A stretch of DNA of 32,619 nt, from contig JAGBPS010000025.1 of NCBI GenBank assembly GCA_017633255.1, positions 1 to 32,619 on the forward strand, read 5' to 3'. The notes under the pieces were generated by a model. The model worked only from the letters and a program-made list of their open reading frames with translations, did not search any database and was not told where the DNA came from. Positions 1 to 7,059 of this stretch are shown here, piece after piece. Source of the DNA: Bacteroidales bacterium. Its GTDB lineage: Bacteria > Bacteroidota > Bacteroidia > Bacteroidales > WCHB1-69. Both the position numbers and the translations under genes were made by a program. How positions within the stretch are numbered: the stretch's first letter is position 1; each line of letters opens with the position of its first letter.

Positions 1-290
1 CCGTTCACGGTGAACGTTTGGTCTGTCTTGGGAGTGGATGCCGAAGGCTGCGAGGGCTTCGGTGCGGGGTTGAGTTTGGCATTACACTGGTTGATTCTCT
101 TCTGCGCTTCCGTGGGATTACCACCAGCACATTTCTTGGCCGTCTCATAATAAGTCTTCGCCACACTGTATTTGCCCTGATTGTAGGCGGCATTTCCCTT
201 GGCCATAAATTCAGTATAGCAAGGGCTGTAGCTCTGCGCTGCCACAGTGAAGGTGACAAGGAGCAGGAGGAGGGTTATGATGTGTTTCAT
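1..290 (-). CDS. secreted protein with three-Cys TPR-like N-terminal module, truncated by window edge
   Basis: An open frame begins with ATG at 290 and runs off the left edge after about 96 residues with no stop. The first 18-19 residues form a signal peptide (MKHIITLLLLLVTFTVAAQ). Next comes a module with YSPCY, a TPR-like helix pair (NAAYNQGKYSVAKTYYETAK), KCAGGNP and INQC, giving three cysteines. The same module with the same cysteine spacing starts the proteins at 2453-3253 and 5990-7057. After residue 75 the chain is Pro/Ser/Thr-rich (PAPKPSQPSAS), unlike the Ala/Lys/Glu coils of the other two, and the C-terminal domain is outside the window. It follows the kinase at 559-2451 by 268 bp. 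A periplasmic or surface role is inferred from the signal peptide; the function is unknown. Confidence 0.85.
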   Translation of the reverse strand, partial: MKHIITLLLLLVTFTVAAQSYSPCYTEFMAKGNAAYNQGKYSVAKTYYETAKKCAGGNPTEAQKRINQCNAKLNPAPKPSQPSASTPKTDQTFTVN

Positions 291-463
291 ATTCGTTTGT
301 AACACCCACACTGCGCTTCGCTTGTGCGGGGTTAATTGCACTTCGCGCGTGTTGTCCCTTCGGGACTGCCCAAATATAAAATTTCCGGTATTTTTCATTA
401 CTCTATGATTTTCATTCTACATTCTTATTCTTCATCCAACTTTCTTCATCGCCTTGCCCTTCT
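291..463. other. intergenic stretch between the first kinase-FGE gene and the truncated secreted protein gene
   Basis: No gene is supported here. A small hairpin GTCCC-TTC-GGGAC lies at 354-366, similar in style to the CCC-TTC-GGG hairpin at 3316-3361. No clear TAnnTTTG promoter box is seen upstream of position 290, so the truncated gene may be read through from the kinase gene. Confidence 0.5.
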
Positions 464-558
464 CGTGCCTCCTTGCGGCCTCATCCCTCAGCCGCTTTCC
501 GGCACTCATTGGGCAAGTCTCCTCCCTTTAGCTCAAAATACTGCGTCAGATACCCCTA
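464..558 (-). repeat. conserved non-coding element downstream of VR1, with a two-step stem-loop
   Basis: About 95 bp after the kinase-FGE stop codon are similar to 3400-3494 behind the second kinase-FGE gene, although neither is coding. It contains GTGCC (465-469) pairing with GGCAC (501-505), and inside that GCGGC (475-479) pairing with GCCGC (491-495). The helix is kept in the other copy, where a wobble pair becomes a Watson-Crick pair. It could be a transcript structure, a terminator-like element or part of the retrohoming site. Confidence 0.6.
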
Positions 559-2451
559 TTAGCGAACTAAGGACAGGCGGAAACCGAGGATGATGTAGCG
601 GTCGTCGGGGGCGTTGAAGCTGCGGCTAGACACCCGGCAGCGCCCGGCGCCGTAGTCCCAACTGCCGCCCCGGTACACACGGTCCGAGCCCGATGAGGGT
701 CCCGTGGGATTGGTCTGTGAGGAGCTGCTATAACTCCCATACCAATCTTCGCACCACTCCCACACGTTGCCACTCATGTCGTACAGTCCAAGCTCGTTGG
801 ACTGCTTGCCTTTCACGGGATGGGTGCCGTAATCAGGACTGCTACTGCCTTTGTCATAGCAGTTCTCCCTGTACCATGCAACATCTCCAATAGTATTACT
901 ACCCGCATATTTGCAATGCCGGCTCTTGTTGCCGCCCCGCGCCGCATATTCCCACTGTGCCTCTGTGGGCAGCGCGAATGTCTTGCCTGTCAAGGCGTTC
1001 AACTTGCGGATGAACTCCTGGCAGTCGTTCCAGCTCACTTCCTCCACGGGCAGGTCGTCGCCCTTAAAAGCACTTGGATTGCTTCCCATCACAGCCTTCC
1101 ACAACGCCTGCGTCACCTCCGTTTCCCCCATACAAAAGTCCGACACCGTCACCATGTGAACGGGCTTTTCGTCATCAAATACGTAGCTGCCTTGCTCTGA
1201 GGTTGCACCCATTCGAAACGTGCCGCCTTCAACATATTTCATCGTGAAAGAAACACCATTGATGGTATATTCACCTGCAATCCCATCTGGCAAAACAACA
1301 GACACATTATCAGTATCATCGATTACTTCTACTACCTTCGGTTGGTGTGTTAAAAACATTGTGATTATCAAAGCTACTGCAATAATAGCCACTCCACCTC
1401 CTATTATCCATGTCATCCGTTTGCGGCGAGCTGGTTTCGCCTCATCGTCTGCGGCAGGTTTCGGTTTCTCAGGCTTTGGCTTCGGATCCTGCGTGACTGT
1501 CTTTCCCTGTTTGTCCTTGGCCGTTTGGTCGTTTTCGGGTACAAAAACCTTCCTCTCCGTCTTTCTCCCTGCCGGTTCCTGCGGTTTCCCTGGCCTCTCT
1601 GGCTCTGAAGCCGCACTCTTTCCAAACACCGACAAATCCCACTTGCCCGTTCGCAGATACTGGTCGCAGATATCCCTGATTTGTGTAGCTGTGGGTCGGT
1701 CCCAAGGCTCTTGGGATAGACAACGCTCTATGAGGCCTTTTAAATCTGCAGAATAATCTCCCGGCAGGTCAGGCACCTCAGCACCTATCTTCTGCAAGCC
1801 GCCACCCATATCTCCAAACGGCACATCCCCTTTCAGCAGTTCAAACACGGTGGCACCCAACGACCAAATATCGCTGGCTTTGATAGGGTCGGGATTCTTG
1901 CTAAAACGCTCCGGCCCCATATAAGCCGTAGTGCCCGCACTCTTCTTGCCGCCCACACTTCGCCGCAAGGTGCTTCTGATTCGTGTACTGATGCCGAAGT
2001 CCGTCACTAAAAAGTTACCCTTCCCATCCACCAGCACATTGTCGGGTTTGATATCCTGATGCACAATCTCAGATTCATGCAGATAGGCCAATGCCGCAGA
2101 CACATCACGCAGAAACTTCGCCGCCTGACGCTCATCCATTCTCCCCACCAGTTTCAACGAACTGCCCTGCTCGCAGAAAGGCAGTACCAGATAAGGTGAG
2201 CCTTTTTCCTCATCAAACGTCGAAGGCGTGAGCAGGTTCTGGTGATGGAGGTTAAACACAATGGCAAACTCATCACCAAAGACCTTGGAGCCATCCTCAT
2301 CCAAGCCTTTGTCGGGGGCATAGACTTTCAGGGCTACTGTCAAGTTGCCCACCTTGGTATCCTCGGCTTTCCATACCTCAGAGAACGCCCCGTTCCCAAG
2401 GTGCTTCACGAGGCGGTATCTGTTGGCGAATAGTTGGTTTTTGATTAGCAT
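559..2451 (-). CDS. transmembrane Ser/Thr kinase with extracytoplasmic FGE/SUMF1-type domain (putative DGR target)
   Basis: 630 residues. Residues 1-270 are a Hanks-type kinase with LGNGAFSEVW, VALK, HQD at 131-133 (Gln replaces the usual Arg of HRD, so a non-RD kinase), K135, N138, DFG at 151-153 and GPE at 179-181. A Pro/Lys-rich juxtamembrane linker follows, then one membrane segment at about 346-368 after RRKRMTW. Residues 398-630 are an FGE-sulfatase/SUMF1 fold (EGGTFRMG, PVEEVSWNDC, LPTEAQWEYAARGG, SGNVWEWCEDW, YRGGSW, LGFRLSLVR). The enzyme-type first cysteine after GGSW is absent, so this is probably a binding fold rather than a formylglycine enzyme. The final 110 bp look like a DGR variable repeat. 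The start abuts the TonB-C gene (1 bp gap), suggesting co-transcription. Kinase inside, FGE outside is inferred from the topology. Confidence 0.93.
   Translation of the reverse strand: MLIKNQLFANRYRLVKHLGNGAFSEVWKAEDTKVGNLTVALKVYAPDKGLDEDGSKVFGDEFAIVFNLHHQNLLTPSTFDEEKGSPYLVLPFCEQGSSLKLVGRMDERQAAKFLRDVSAALAYLHESEIVHQDIKPDNVLVDGKGNFLVTDFGISTRIRSTLRRSVGGKKSAGTTAYMGPERFSKNPDPIKASDIWSLGATVFELLKGDVPFGDMGGGLQKIGAEVPDLPGDYSADLKGLIERCLSQEPWDRPTATQIRDICDQYLRTGKWDLSVFGKSAASEPERPGKPQEPAGRKTERKVFVPENDQTAKDKQGKTVTQDPKPKPEKPKPAADDEAKPARRKRMTWIIGGGVAIIAVALIITMFLTHQPKVVEVIDDTDNVSVVLPDGIAGEYTINGVSFTMKYVEGGTFRMGATSEQGSYVFDDEKPVHMVTVSDFCMGETEVTQALWKAVMGSNPSAFKGDDLPVEEVSWNDCQEFIRKLNALTGKTFALPTEAQWEYAARGGNKSRHCKYAGSNTIGDVAWYRENCYDKGSSSPDYGTHPVKGKQSNELGLYDMSGNVWEWCEDWYGSYSSSSQTNPTGPSSGSDRVYRGGSWDYGAGRCRVSSRSFNAPDDRYIILGFRLSLVR
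575..684 (-). repeat. putative DGR variable repeat (VR1) at the 3' end of the first kinase-FGE gene
   Basis: This 110-bp block aligns without gaps to 3511-3620. The coding strands differ at 27 sites and 26 changes alter the amino acid. In 20 sites one copy has A; the other 7 can be two different products of an ancestral A. Runs without A in the coding strand, such as CGTGTG, TGCCGGGTG and CTCGGTTTCCGCCT, are identical. The last of these is a plausible initiation-of-mutagenic-homing segment. The codons vary as expected from AAC in a template repeat. No template repeat or reverse transcriptase is in the window. Confidence 0.8.
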
Positions 2452-2452
2452 T

Positions 2453-3253
2453 TTACTTACGTTTTCGTTTACTTCCTGCTGATGATGGATAATTTATTCT
2501 GAAAGTTATTGGGATTTGAAGATAAACCCTTATGTTTTTCCCATAGTTCTTTCCTGGTTTCCACTTAGGCATAGCTTTGACCACTCGTATGGCCTCCTGG
2601 TCACACACTTCAAACAACGACACAACAGGAGTGACATCACTAATACTACCATCTCTTTCCACAACAAATCTGACTAACACAGTACCTTGGATGCCATAAT
2701 TAAGTGCAACCTCAGGATAAACAAGCTCTTTCTGGATAAATGCCTGCATAGCCTCTTGTCCACCGGGAAACTCAGGCATCTCTTCCGCATAATAAACAGG
2801 ATCTGAAATATCTTCCTCATAAGTAGAAACATCTTCTACAAATTCTTCATGCACAAATTCCTCTTCGGGTTCCATAACAATATCATCCTCAATTCCACTC
2901 ATTATTGAGGCCATCTTTTCCTCCTCTTTTTTCCGAGCTTCTTCTTCAGCCCTCTTCTTCGCCTCCGCAGCCTCTTGCTCCGCACGTTTCTTCGCTTCCG
3001 ACGCTTCCTTCTGCGCCTTGATCTTCGCGTCGCACGCGTTTATCTTCTTTTGTGCTTCGGTTAAATTGCCTCCGATACATTCTTTCGCTATAACAAATGC
3101 ATTTTTAGCCTCCTGGTATTTCCCTTGATTATATAGTGCCGTCCCCTTAGCCATATTGTCCTCATAACATTTACTATACTGCTTATCCTGCGCTGAAAGA
3201 GTGAGTACAGCGAAAAGCAAAAAGATGGTGATGATGATGTTTGTGGGTTTCAT
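2453..3253 (-). CDS. secreted three-Cys module protein with a C-terminal TonB domain
   Basis: 266 residues. A signal peptide at 1-21 ends in LTLSAQ. The shared module follows (YSKCYEDNMAKG, YNQGKYQEAK, KECIGG, INACDAK). Residues 75-115 are a charged Ala/Lys/Glu coil (repeats of EAKKRAE), then an acidic linker (EPEEEFVHEEF). Residues 168-257 match the TonB C-terminal fold: PEFPGG, YPEVALNYGIQGTVLVRFVV, DQEAIRVVKAMPKWKPGKN, LQIPITFRI. Classical TonB is held in the inner membrane by an uncleaved N-terminal helix and works with ExbBD. Here the N terminus looks like a cleavable signal peptide and no ExbBD is nearby. It probably acts in the periplasm, possibly as a ligand or bridging partner of the adjacent kinase ectodomains, which is inference. 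The downstream kinase gene starts 1 bp after its stop. Confidence 0.9.
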   Translation of the reverse strand: MKPTNIIITIFLLFAVLTLSAQDKQYSKCYEDNMAKGTALYNQGKYQEAKNAFVIAKECIGGNLTEAQKKINACDAKIKAQKEASEAKKRAEQEAAEAKKRAEEEARKKEEEKMASIMSGIEDDIVMEPEEEFVHEEFVEDVSTYEEDISDPVYYAEEMPEFPGGQEAMQAFIQKELVYPEVALNYGIQGTVLVRFVVERDGSISDVTPVVSLFEVCDQEAIRVVKAMPKWKPGKNYGKNIRVYLQIPITFRINYPSSAGSKRKRK

Positions 3254-3315
3254 TTAATTTTGATTGGTTTATTTAATTATATGCATGAAAGGTACGGCTA
3301 CGCCGTAATATATAT

Positions 3316-3361
3316 GTCACTACCCCGCCCTTCGGGCACCCCTTCTGAAAGAAGGGGAATT
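3316..3361. repeat. dispersed double-hairpin element, copy 1
   Basis: This 46-bp sequence starts GTCACTACCCC and forms GCCC-TTC-GGGC followed by CCCCTTCT-GAA-AGAAGGGG. Copy 2 lies at 14622-14667. The first helix differs between copies but still pairs (GGCC-TCC-GGCC in copy 2), so the structure is conserved. Another small hairpin, TACGGC-TAC-GCCGTA, precedes it at 3293-3307. It resembles a REP-type intergenic repeat or a terminator-like element. Confidence 0.65.
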
Positions 3362-3399
3362 TGTTTTCAGGTACCCGTTGGAGACTGCGCTTTCTCCTC

Positions 3400-3494
3400 C
3401 GTGCCTCCTTGCGGCTTCGTCCCTCAGCCGCTGTCGGCACTCGTTGGACAAATTTCTTCCTCTTTTGCTCAAAATACTGCGTCAAACACCCCTG
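3400..3494 (-). repeat. conserved non-coding element downstream of VR2, with a two-step stem-loop
   Basis: Counterpart of 464-558. GTGCC (3401-3405) pairs with GGCAC (3436-3440), and GCGGCT (3411-3416) pairs with AGCCGC (3426-3431). The segment TTTGCTCAAAATACTGCGTC near 3463-3483 has a close match in copy 1. It lies between the second kinase-FGE gene and the TonB-C gene. Confidence 0.6.
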
Positions 3495-5390
3495 CTAGCG
3501 AACTAAAGATAGGCGGAAACCGAGGTATTCGAGGTGGTTGACGGGGTATTCGTAGCCGCGGTAAAACACCCGGCAGTACCCGGCGTCGTAGTTCCAACTG
3601 CCGCCGCGGCGCACACGGTACGAGCCAGATGAGGGACCTGTGGGGTTAGTCTGCGATGAACTGCTGTAATCCCCTTTCCAATCCTGACACCACTCCCACA
3701 CATTGCCGCTCATGTCATATAAGCCCAATTCGTTTGGTTGCTTGCCTTTCACAGGATGAGTTGTGCTACTACCGTTGTCATCGTACCACGCCACATCGCC
3801 AATGACATTGCCTCCCGCATACTTATAGCCTTTACTCTTGTTGCCTCCCCGTGCCGCATACTCCCACTCCGCCTCCGTCGGCAAACGGAAGGTCTTCCCT
3901 GTCAAGGCGTTCAACTTGAGGATAAACTCCTGACAGTCATCCCAACTCACCCGATATGCGGGATACGAATCACCTCTGCCATACTCATTTGTCCACCAGC
4001 CATTGTAACTTGGCTCTGACCCCATCACAGCCTTCCACAAGGCTTGCGTCACCTCGGTCTCACCTATGCAAAAATCACTCAGCGTCACTTGGTGCGAAGG
4101 TTTCTCGTGAGAGTAACAATCACTCCCCTGCTCCGAGGTACAGCCCATAGTAAACGTGCCACCTTCTACGTATATCATCGTAAAAGAAACATCGTTAACT
4201 GTATAAGTTTTGGCTAAGGCCTCTGTCTCTGGATCTGAAATCAAAGCTGTTGGCTCTTCATCTACAGTTTCTCCGACCCACTTTTCTGTTACCACTTTCG
4301 GTCCTTGGGTTAAGAACACTATCAATAATATCGCCAATGTCACCACTATGACCACAGTCCCCCCTATAACCCACGGAATCCACTTCCTCCGGCCAGAGTT
4401 TTCCTCCTCTCCGGCTTTCGGTTTCTCTGGATCTTGACGGGTAGGTGTTTCCACACGAGGAGGCTCCGGTTCTTTTACAGCATTCAATTTCCTCACCGTT
4501 GGTCGTCCAACAGGTTCCTGCGTTTTCTCCAACCTATCAGGTTCCGAAGCCGCGCTCTTGCCCAACACCGACAAATCCCATGCCCCCGTGCGGAGGTAAT
4601 GATCGCAGATGTCGCGAAGTTGCGCAGCCGTGGGACGATCCCATGTTTCTGCAGACAGACATTTCGCCACCAGACCTTTCAGTTCAGGCGAATATTGGCC
4701 ATGAATGTTGGGGATTTCAGCACCCATTTTCTGCACCAATCCCCCTCCTTCCCCAAAAGGGACATCCCCTTTCATCAACTCAAACACTGTCGCCCCCAAC
4801 GACCACATATCACTGGCTTTTATAGGATCGGGATTTTTGCTGAAACGTTCTGGTCCCATATACGCCGTAGTACCCGCACTCTTCTTATCTCCTACACTTC
4901 TCCGTAGCGTGCTCCGAATCCGGGTGCTGATGCCGAAGTCTGTCACCATAAAGTTATTGTCCCCGTCTATCAGCACATTGTCGGGCTTAATATCTTGGTG
5001 GATAATGTCTTTTGCATGCAGGTAGGCCAGTGCCGAGGACACGTCGCACAGAAACTTTGCGACCTGACGTTCATCCATCCGGCCCACCAATTTCAGCGAA
5101 CTGCCCCTCTCACAGAACGGCAGTACCAGGTAAGGAGAGCCGTTCTCCTCATCAAATGTTGAAGGAGTTAGAAGGTTCTGGTGATGGAGGTTAAACACAA
5201 TAGCAAACTCATCACCAAAGACCTTGGAACCATCCTCGTCCAGACCTTTATCGGGGGCATACACCTTCAGGGCTACTGTCAAGTTGCCCACCTTGGTATC
5301 CTCGGCTTTCCATACCTCCGAGAACGCCCCTTGCCCCAGGCGCTTCACGAGGCGGTATCTATTGGCAAATAATTGGTTTTCGGTTAGCAT
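3495..5390 (-). CDS. transmembrane Ser/Thr kinase with extracytoplasmic FGE/SUMF1-type domain (paralog, putative DGR target)
   Basis: 631 residues from ATG at 5390. This start is preferred over the TTG two codons upstream because it gives MLTENQLFANRYRL, matching MLIKNQLFANRYRL and MLVENTLFANRYRL of the two sister kinases. Kinase domain about 1-270 with LGQGAFSEVW, VALK, HQDIKPDN (non-RD), DFG and MGPERF. A basic linker and a membrane segment at about 345-367 (WVIGGTVVIVVTLAILLIVF) follow. The FGE-type domain runs from about 398 to the end: GGTFTMG, RVSWDDC, LPTEAEWEYAARGG, SGNVWEWCQDW, RRGGSW, LGFRLSLVR. A 53-bp stretch in the N-lobe (5266-5318) is identical to 2327-2379 of the first paralog, while the last 110 bp are highly divergent at the protein level. 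It follows the FHA-CD225 gene by 23 bp. Confidence 0.93.
   Translation of the reverse strand: MLTENQLFANRYRLVKRLGQGAFSEVWKAEDTKVGNLTVALKVYAPDKGLDEDGSKVFGDEFAIVFNLHHQNLLTPSTFDEENGSPYLVLPFCERGSSLKLVGRMDERQVAKFLCDVSSALAYLHAKDIIHQDIKPDNVLIDGDNNFMVTDFGISTRIRSTLRRSVGDKKSAGTTAYMGPERFSKNPDPIKASDMWSLGATVFELMKGDVPFGEGGGLVQKMGAEIPNIHGQYSPELKGLVAKCLSAETWDRPTAAQLRDICDHYLRTGAWDLSVLGKSAASEPDRLEKTQEPVGRPTVRKLNAVKEPEPPRVETPTRQDPEKPKAGEEENSGRRKWIPWVIGGTVVIVVTLAILLIVFLTQGPKVVTEKWVGETVDEEPTALISDPETEALAKTYTVNDVSFTMIYVEGGTFTMGCTSEQGSDCYSHEKPSHQVTLSDFCIGETEVTQALWKAVMGSEPSYNGWWTNEYGRGDSYPAYRVSWDDCQEFILKLNALTGKTFRLPTEAEWEYAARGGNKSKGYKYAGGNVIGDVAWYDDNGSSTTHPVKGKQPNELGLYDMSGNVWEWCQDWKGDYSSSSQTNPTGPSSGSYRVRRGGSWNYDAGYCRVFYRGYEYPVNHLEYLGFRLSLVR
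3511..3620 (-). repeat. putative DGR variable repeat (VR2) at the 3' end of the second kinase-FGE gene
   Basis: Equal in length to 575-684. Eighteen of 36 codons differ, mostly at codon positions 1 and 2, and each is reachable from an AAC, AAT, AAA, GAC, CAC or CGA template by changing only A. The 16 codons upstream (YSSSSQTNPTGPSSGS) are protein-identical with 9 silent differences. The abrupt switch from silent to replacement change at this boundary is the main evidence. Confidence 0.8.
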
Positions 5391-5413
5391 AAACAAATAG
5401 TTCGATTATGTCT

Positions 5414-5929
5414 TTATTGCATTGCTAAAAAAACCAAAATTCTGAACAAACCAACGCCTAAACCTACCCAAAACCATGTTCTGGCTTTACGGGCGGATTC
5501 TATTGCGCCATCATAGTCTCCAGCCTCCCATTGCTTGTTCACCTTCGAGGCAAATACTATTGAAACAATACCAAAAGCCAACGACAGAAAAATAGTGCAT
5601 AGAATAGCGGGGGCCAGAAAATTGTCTGGTTTGTTCGCATAGTTTTGTCCACCGCCCTGTGGCCGTTGCATACCATTCCGAACTGGACTGTCAAAGTAGT
5701 TCTGCCACGGAAGGTTCGTATGTCCAATACGCACCATATCCGAAGGACTCAAATGCACTTCACCTTGTCGCCTAACCCCGTTCACATACGTTCCGTTACT
5801 TGAGTTTGTGTCTATCAACGTACAGTTTCCCCTGTCGTCTTGAATGATTTGACAATGGCTACTTGATACAAAGTCGTCATTGATTACCACGTCGTTATGC
5901 GACGATCTTCCGATTTTTACAATTTTCAT
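5414..5929 (-). CDS. FHA-domain protein with CD225/dispanin-like membrane tail
   Basis: 171 residues. Residues 1-75 are an FHA domain that binds phosphothreonine: IGRSSHNDVVI, SSSHCQI, DTNSSNGTYVNG, MVRIG. All canonical FHA residues (Gly-Arg, Ser, His, Asn-Gly) are visible. After a Gly/Gln-rich linker, residues 104-171 match the CD225 pattern: LAPAILCTIFLSLAFGIVSI, then FASKVNKQWEAGDYDGAIESARKAR between two hydrophobic segments. The FHA domain faces the cytoplasm by inference. It sits between the FISUMP gene and the second kinase-FGE gene and is a likely membrane-bound reader of phosphorylation by the neighbouring kinases. Its base composition is more A/T-rich than the kinase genes. Confidence 0.85.
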   Translation of the reverse strand: MKIVKIGRSSHNDVVINDDFVSSSHCQIIQDDRGNCTLIDTNSSNGTYVNGVRRQGEVHLSPSDMVRIGHTNLPWQNYFDSPVRNGMQRPQGGGQNYANKPDNFLAPAILCTIFLSLAFGIVSIVFASKVNKQWEAGDYDGAIESARKARTWFWVGLGVGLFRILVFLAMQ

Positions 5930-5989
5930 AATTTTAAAAATTAATTATTTTTAATTTATCCTATTGTTTTATCTACATTTCTATACGAA

Positions 5990-7057
5990 TTAATCACGGA
6001 CACAGCGAACCGAGAAAGCACCATGTTTGTTATTATAGCCATCATCCTTGTAAACAACAGTTACATCATGCCTTAAATAAATATTATGTGCAGATCCCTC
6101 ACTCATTTCCGTAGCACTCCAGAAAAAAGCCCCATTGCCAAAAGTGAAATAACTATCCAAATAAAAAGAACCTGCGGGCAAAACCGAAAAACCTGATATG
6201 TTATTCGTTGTAGGATTATTGCTCACGGAACACGTGTTAGTACTTCTCATAGCTCCTGGCCCACACATCTCACTATCTCCCCATCCTTCAGTAGAAGCCA
6301 AGGATTTTGCAATATAGGATTTGCTTCCATTGCATCTATATTTCTCTTGGCTTTCAAGATAGTCAGTAAGTTGTTCCCATTCAGATGAACTAGGAACATG
6401 CCAGCCATAAGGACAAACACCTTGTACTCTTGATGGATTTCGACTTGAAGACAATGATCCATGCATTACCGCAGGCCAATTGTATAAATAGCCGAACAAA
6501 CGAACCTCGGCACTACTATTACCAGGATAATAACGATAAGCCGATTGCCTGGATCCCGTACTGCCTATAGCTATATTGGCTCCGTTAGCATAATGAGTGG
6601 TGCGCAAGTTCTCTGCCATCCAACACTGAGTGCCAATAAAAACGGTATTATACACATTCCCGTCATAATCCGTCACCGTTCGTGGGCACAATGCAAGTCT
6701 TTTTTCTTCGGCTATACGCGCAGCCTCTGCCTGACGTGCAGCCTCCTCTGCTTTTTCCTCCGCCTTCCGTTTAGCTTCCACCGCTTCAGCTTCCGCTCTC
6801 CGCTTTGCTTCCGCTGCCTCCTTCTGCGCCTTTAGCTTCGCGTCGCAAGCGTTGATTTTCTGCTGTGCCGCAGACGGATTTCCGCCCGCACATTGCTTAG
6901 CAGTGGCGTAATAAGTTTTCGCCTCGCTATATTTACCCTGGCTGAAGGCGGTGTTGCCCTTGCTCATGTTATTGGTATAGCAGGGGCTGTAGTTGTTCTG
7001 CGCCGCAAGAGCCAGCGTCAATGTCATGATGACAAAGAGCAAGATAAGTTTTTTCAT
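5990..7057 (-). CDS. secreted three-Cys module protein with C-terminal FISUMP domain
   Basis: 355 residues. A signal peptide at 1-19 ends in LALAAQ. The shared module follows (YSPCYTNNMSKG, FSQGKYSEAK, KQCAGGNP, INACDAKLK), then a coil at about 76-118 built from EAKRRAE-like repeats. From about residue 122 the Fibrobacter-succinogenes-major-paralogous (FISUMP) fold is seen: DYDGNVYNTVFIGTQCWMAE, NLRTTHY, GYLYNWPAVM, GVCPYGWHVPSSSEWEQL, FSVLPAGSF, FFWSATE, SVRCVRD. FISUMP domains are typical of surface or secreted Bacteroidota and Fibrobacter proteins, with no assigned catalysis. The gene begins 2 bp after the membrane kinase stop, so the pair is almost certainly co-transcribed. The FISUMP half is rather A/T-rich. 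It may be a ligand or co-receptor of that kinase. Confidence 0.9.
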   Translation of the reverse strand: MKKLILLFVIMTLTLALAAQNNYSPCYTNNMSKGNTAFSQGKYSEAKTYYATAKQCAGGNPSAAQQKINACDAKLKAQKEAAEAKRRAEAEAVEAKRKAEEKAEEAARQAEAARIAEEKRLALCPRTVTDYDGNVYNTVFIGTQCWMAENLRTTHYANGANIAIGSTGSRQSAYRYYPGNSSAEVRLFGYLYNWPAVMHGSLSSSRNPSRVQGVCPYGWHVPSSSEWEQLTDYLESQEKYRCNGSKSYIAKSLASTEGWGDSEMCGPGAMRSTNTCSVSNNPTTNNISGFSVLPAGSFYLDSYFTFGNGAFFWSATEMSEGSAHNIYLRHDVTVVYKDDGYNNKHGAFSVRCVRD

Positions 7058-7059
7058 AA

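Noticed and set aside
5391..5396. TTG start two codons upstream of the second kinase-FGE gene
   Set aside because: The ATG at 5390 aligns exactly with the starts of the two sister kinases.
5990..6200. FISUMP C-terminus as another DGR target
   Set aside because: No second copy is available for comparison, and the 3' end does not match the shared invariant tracts of the two variable repeats.
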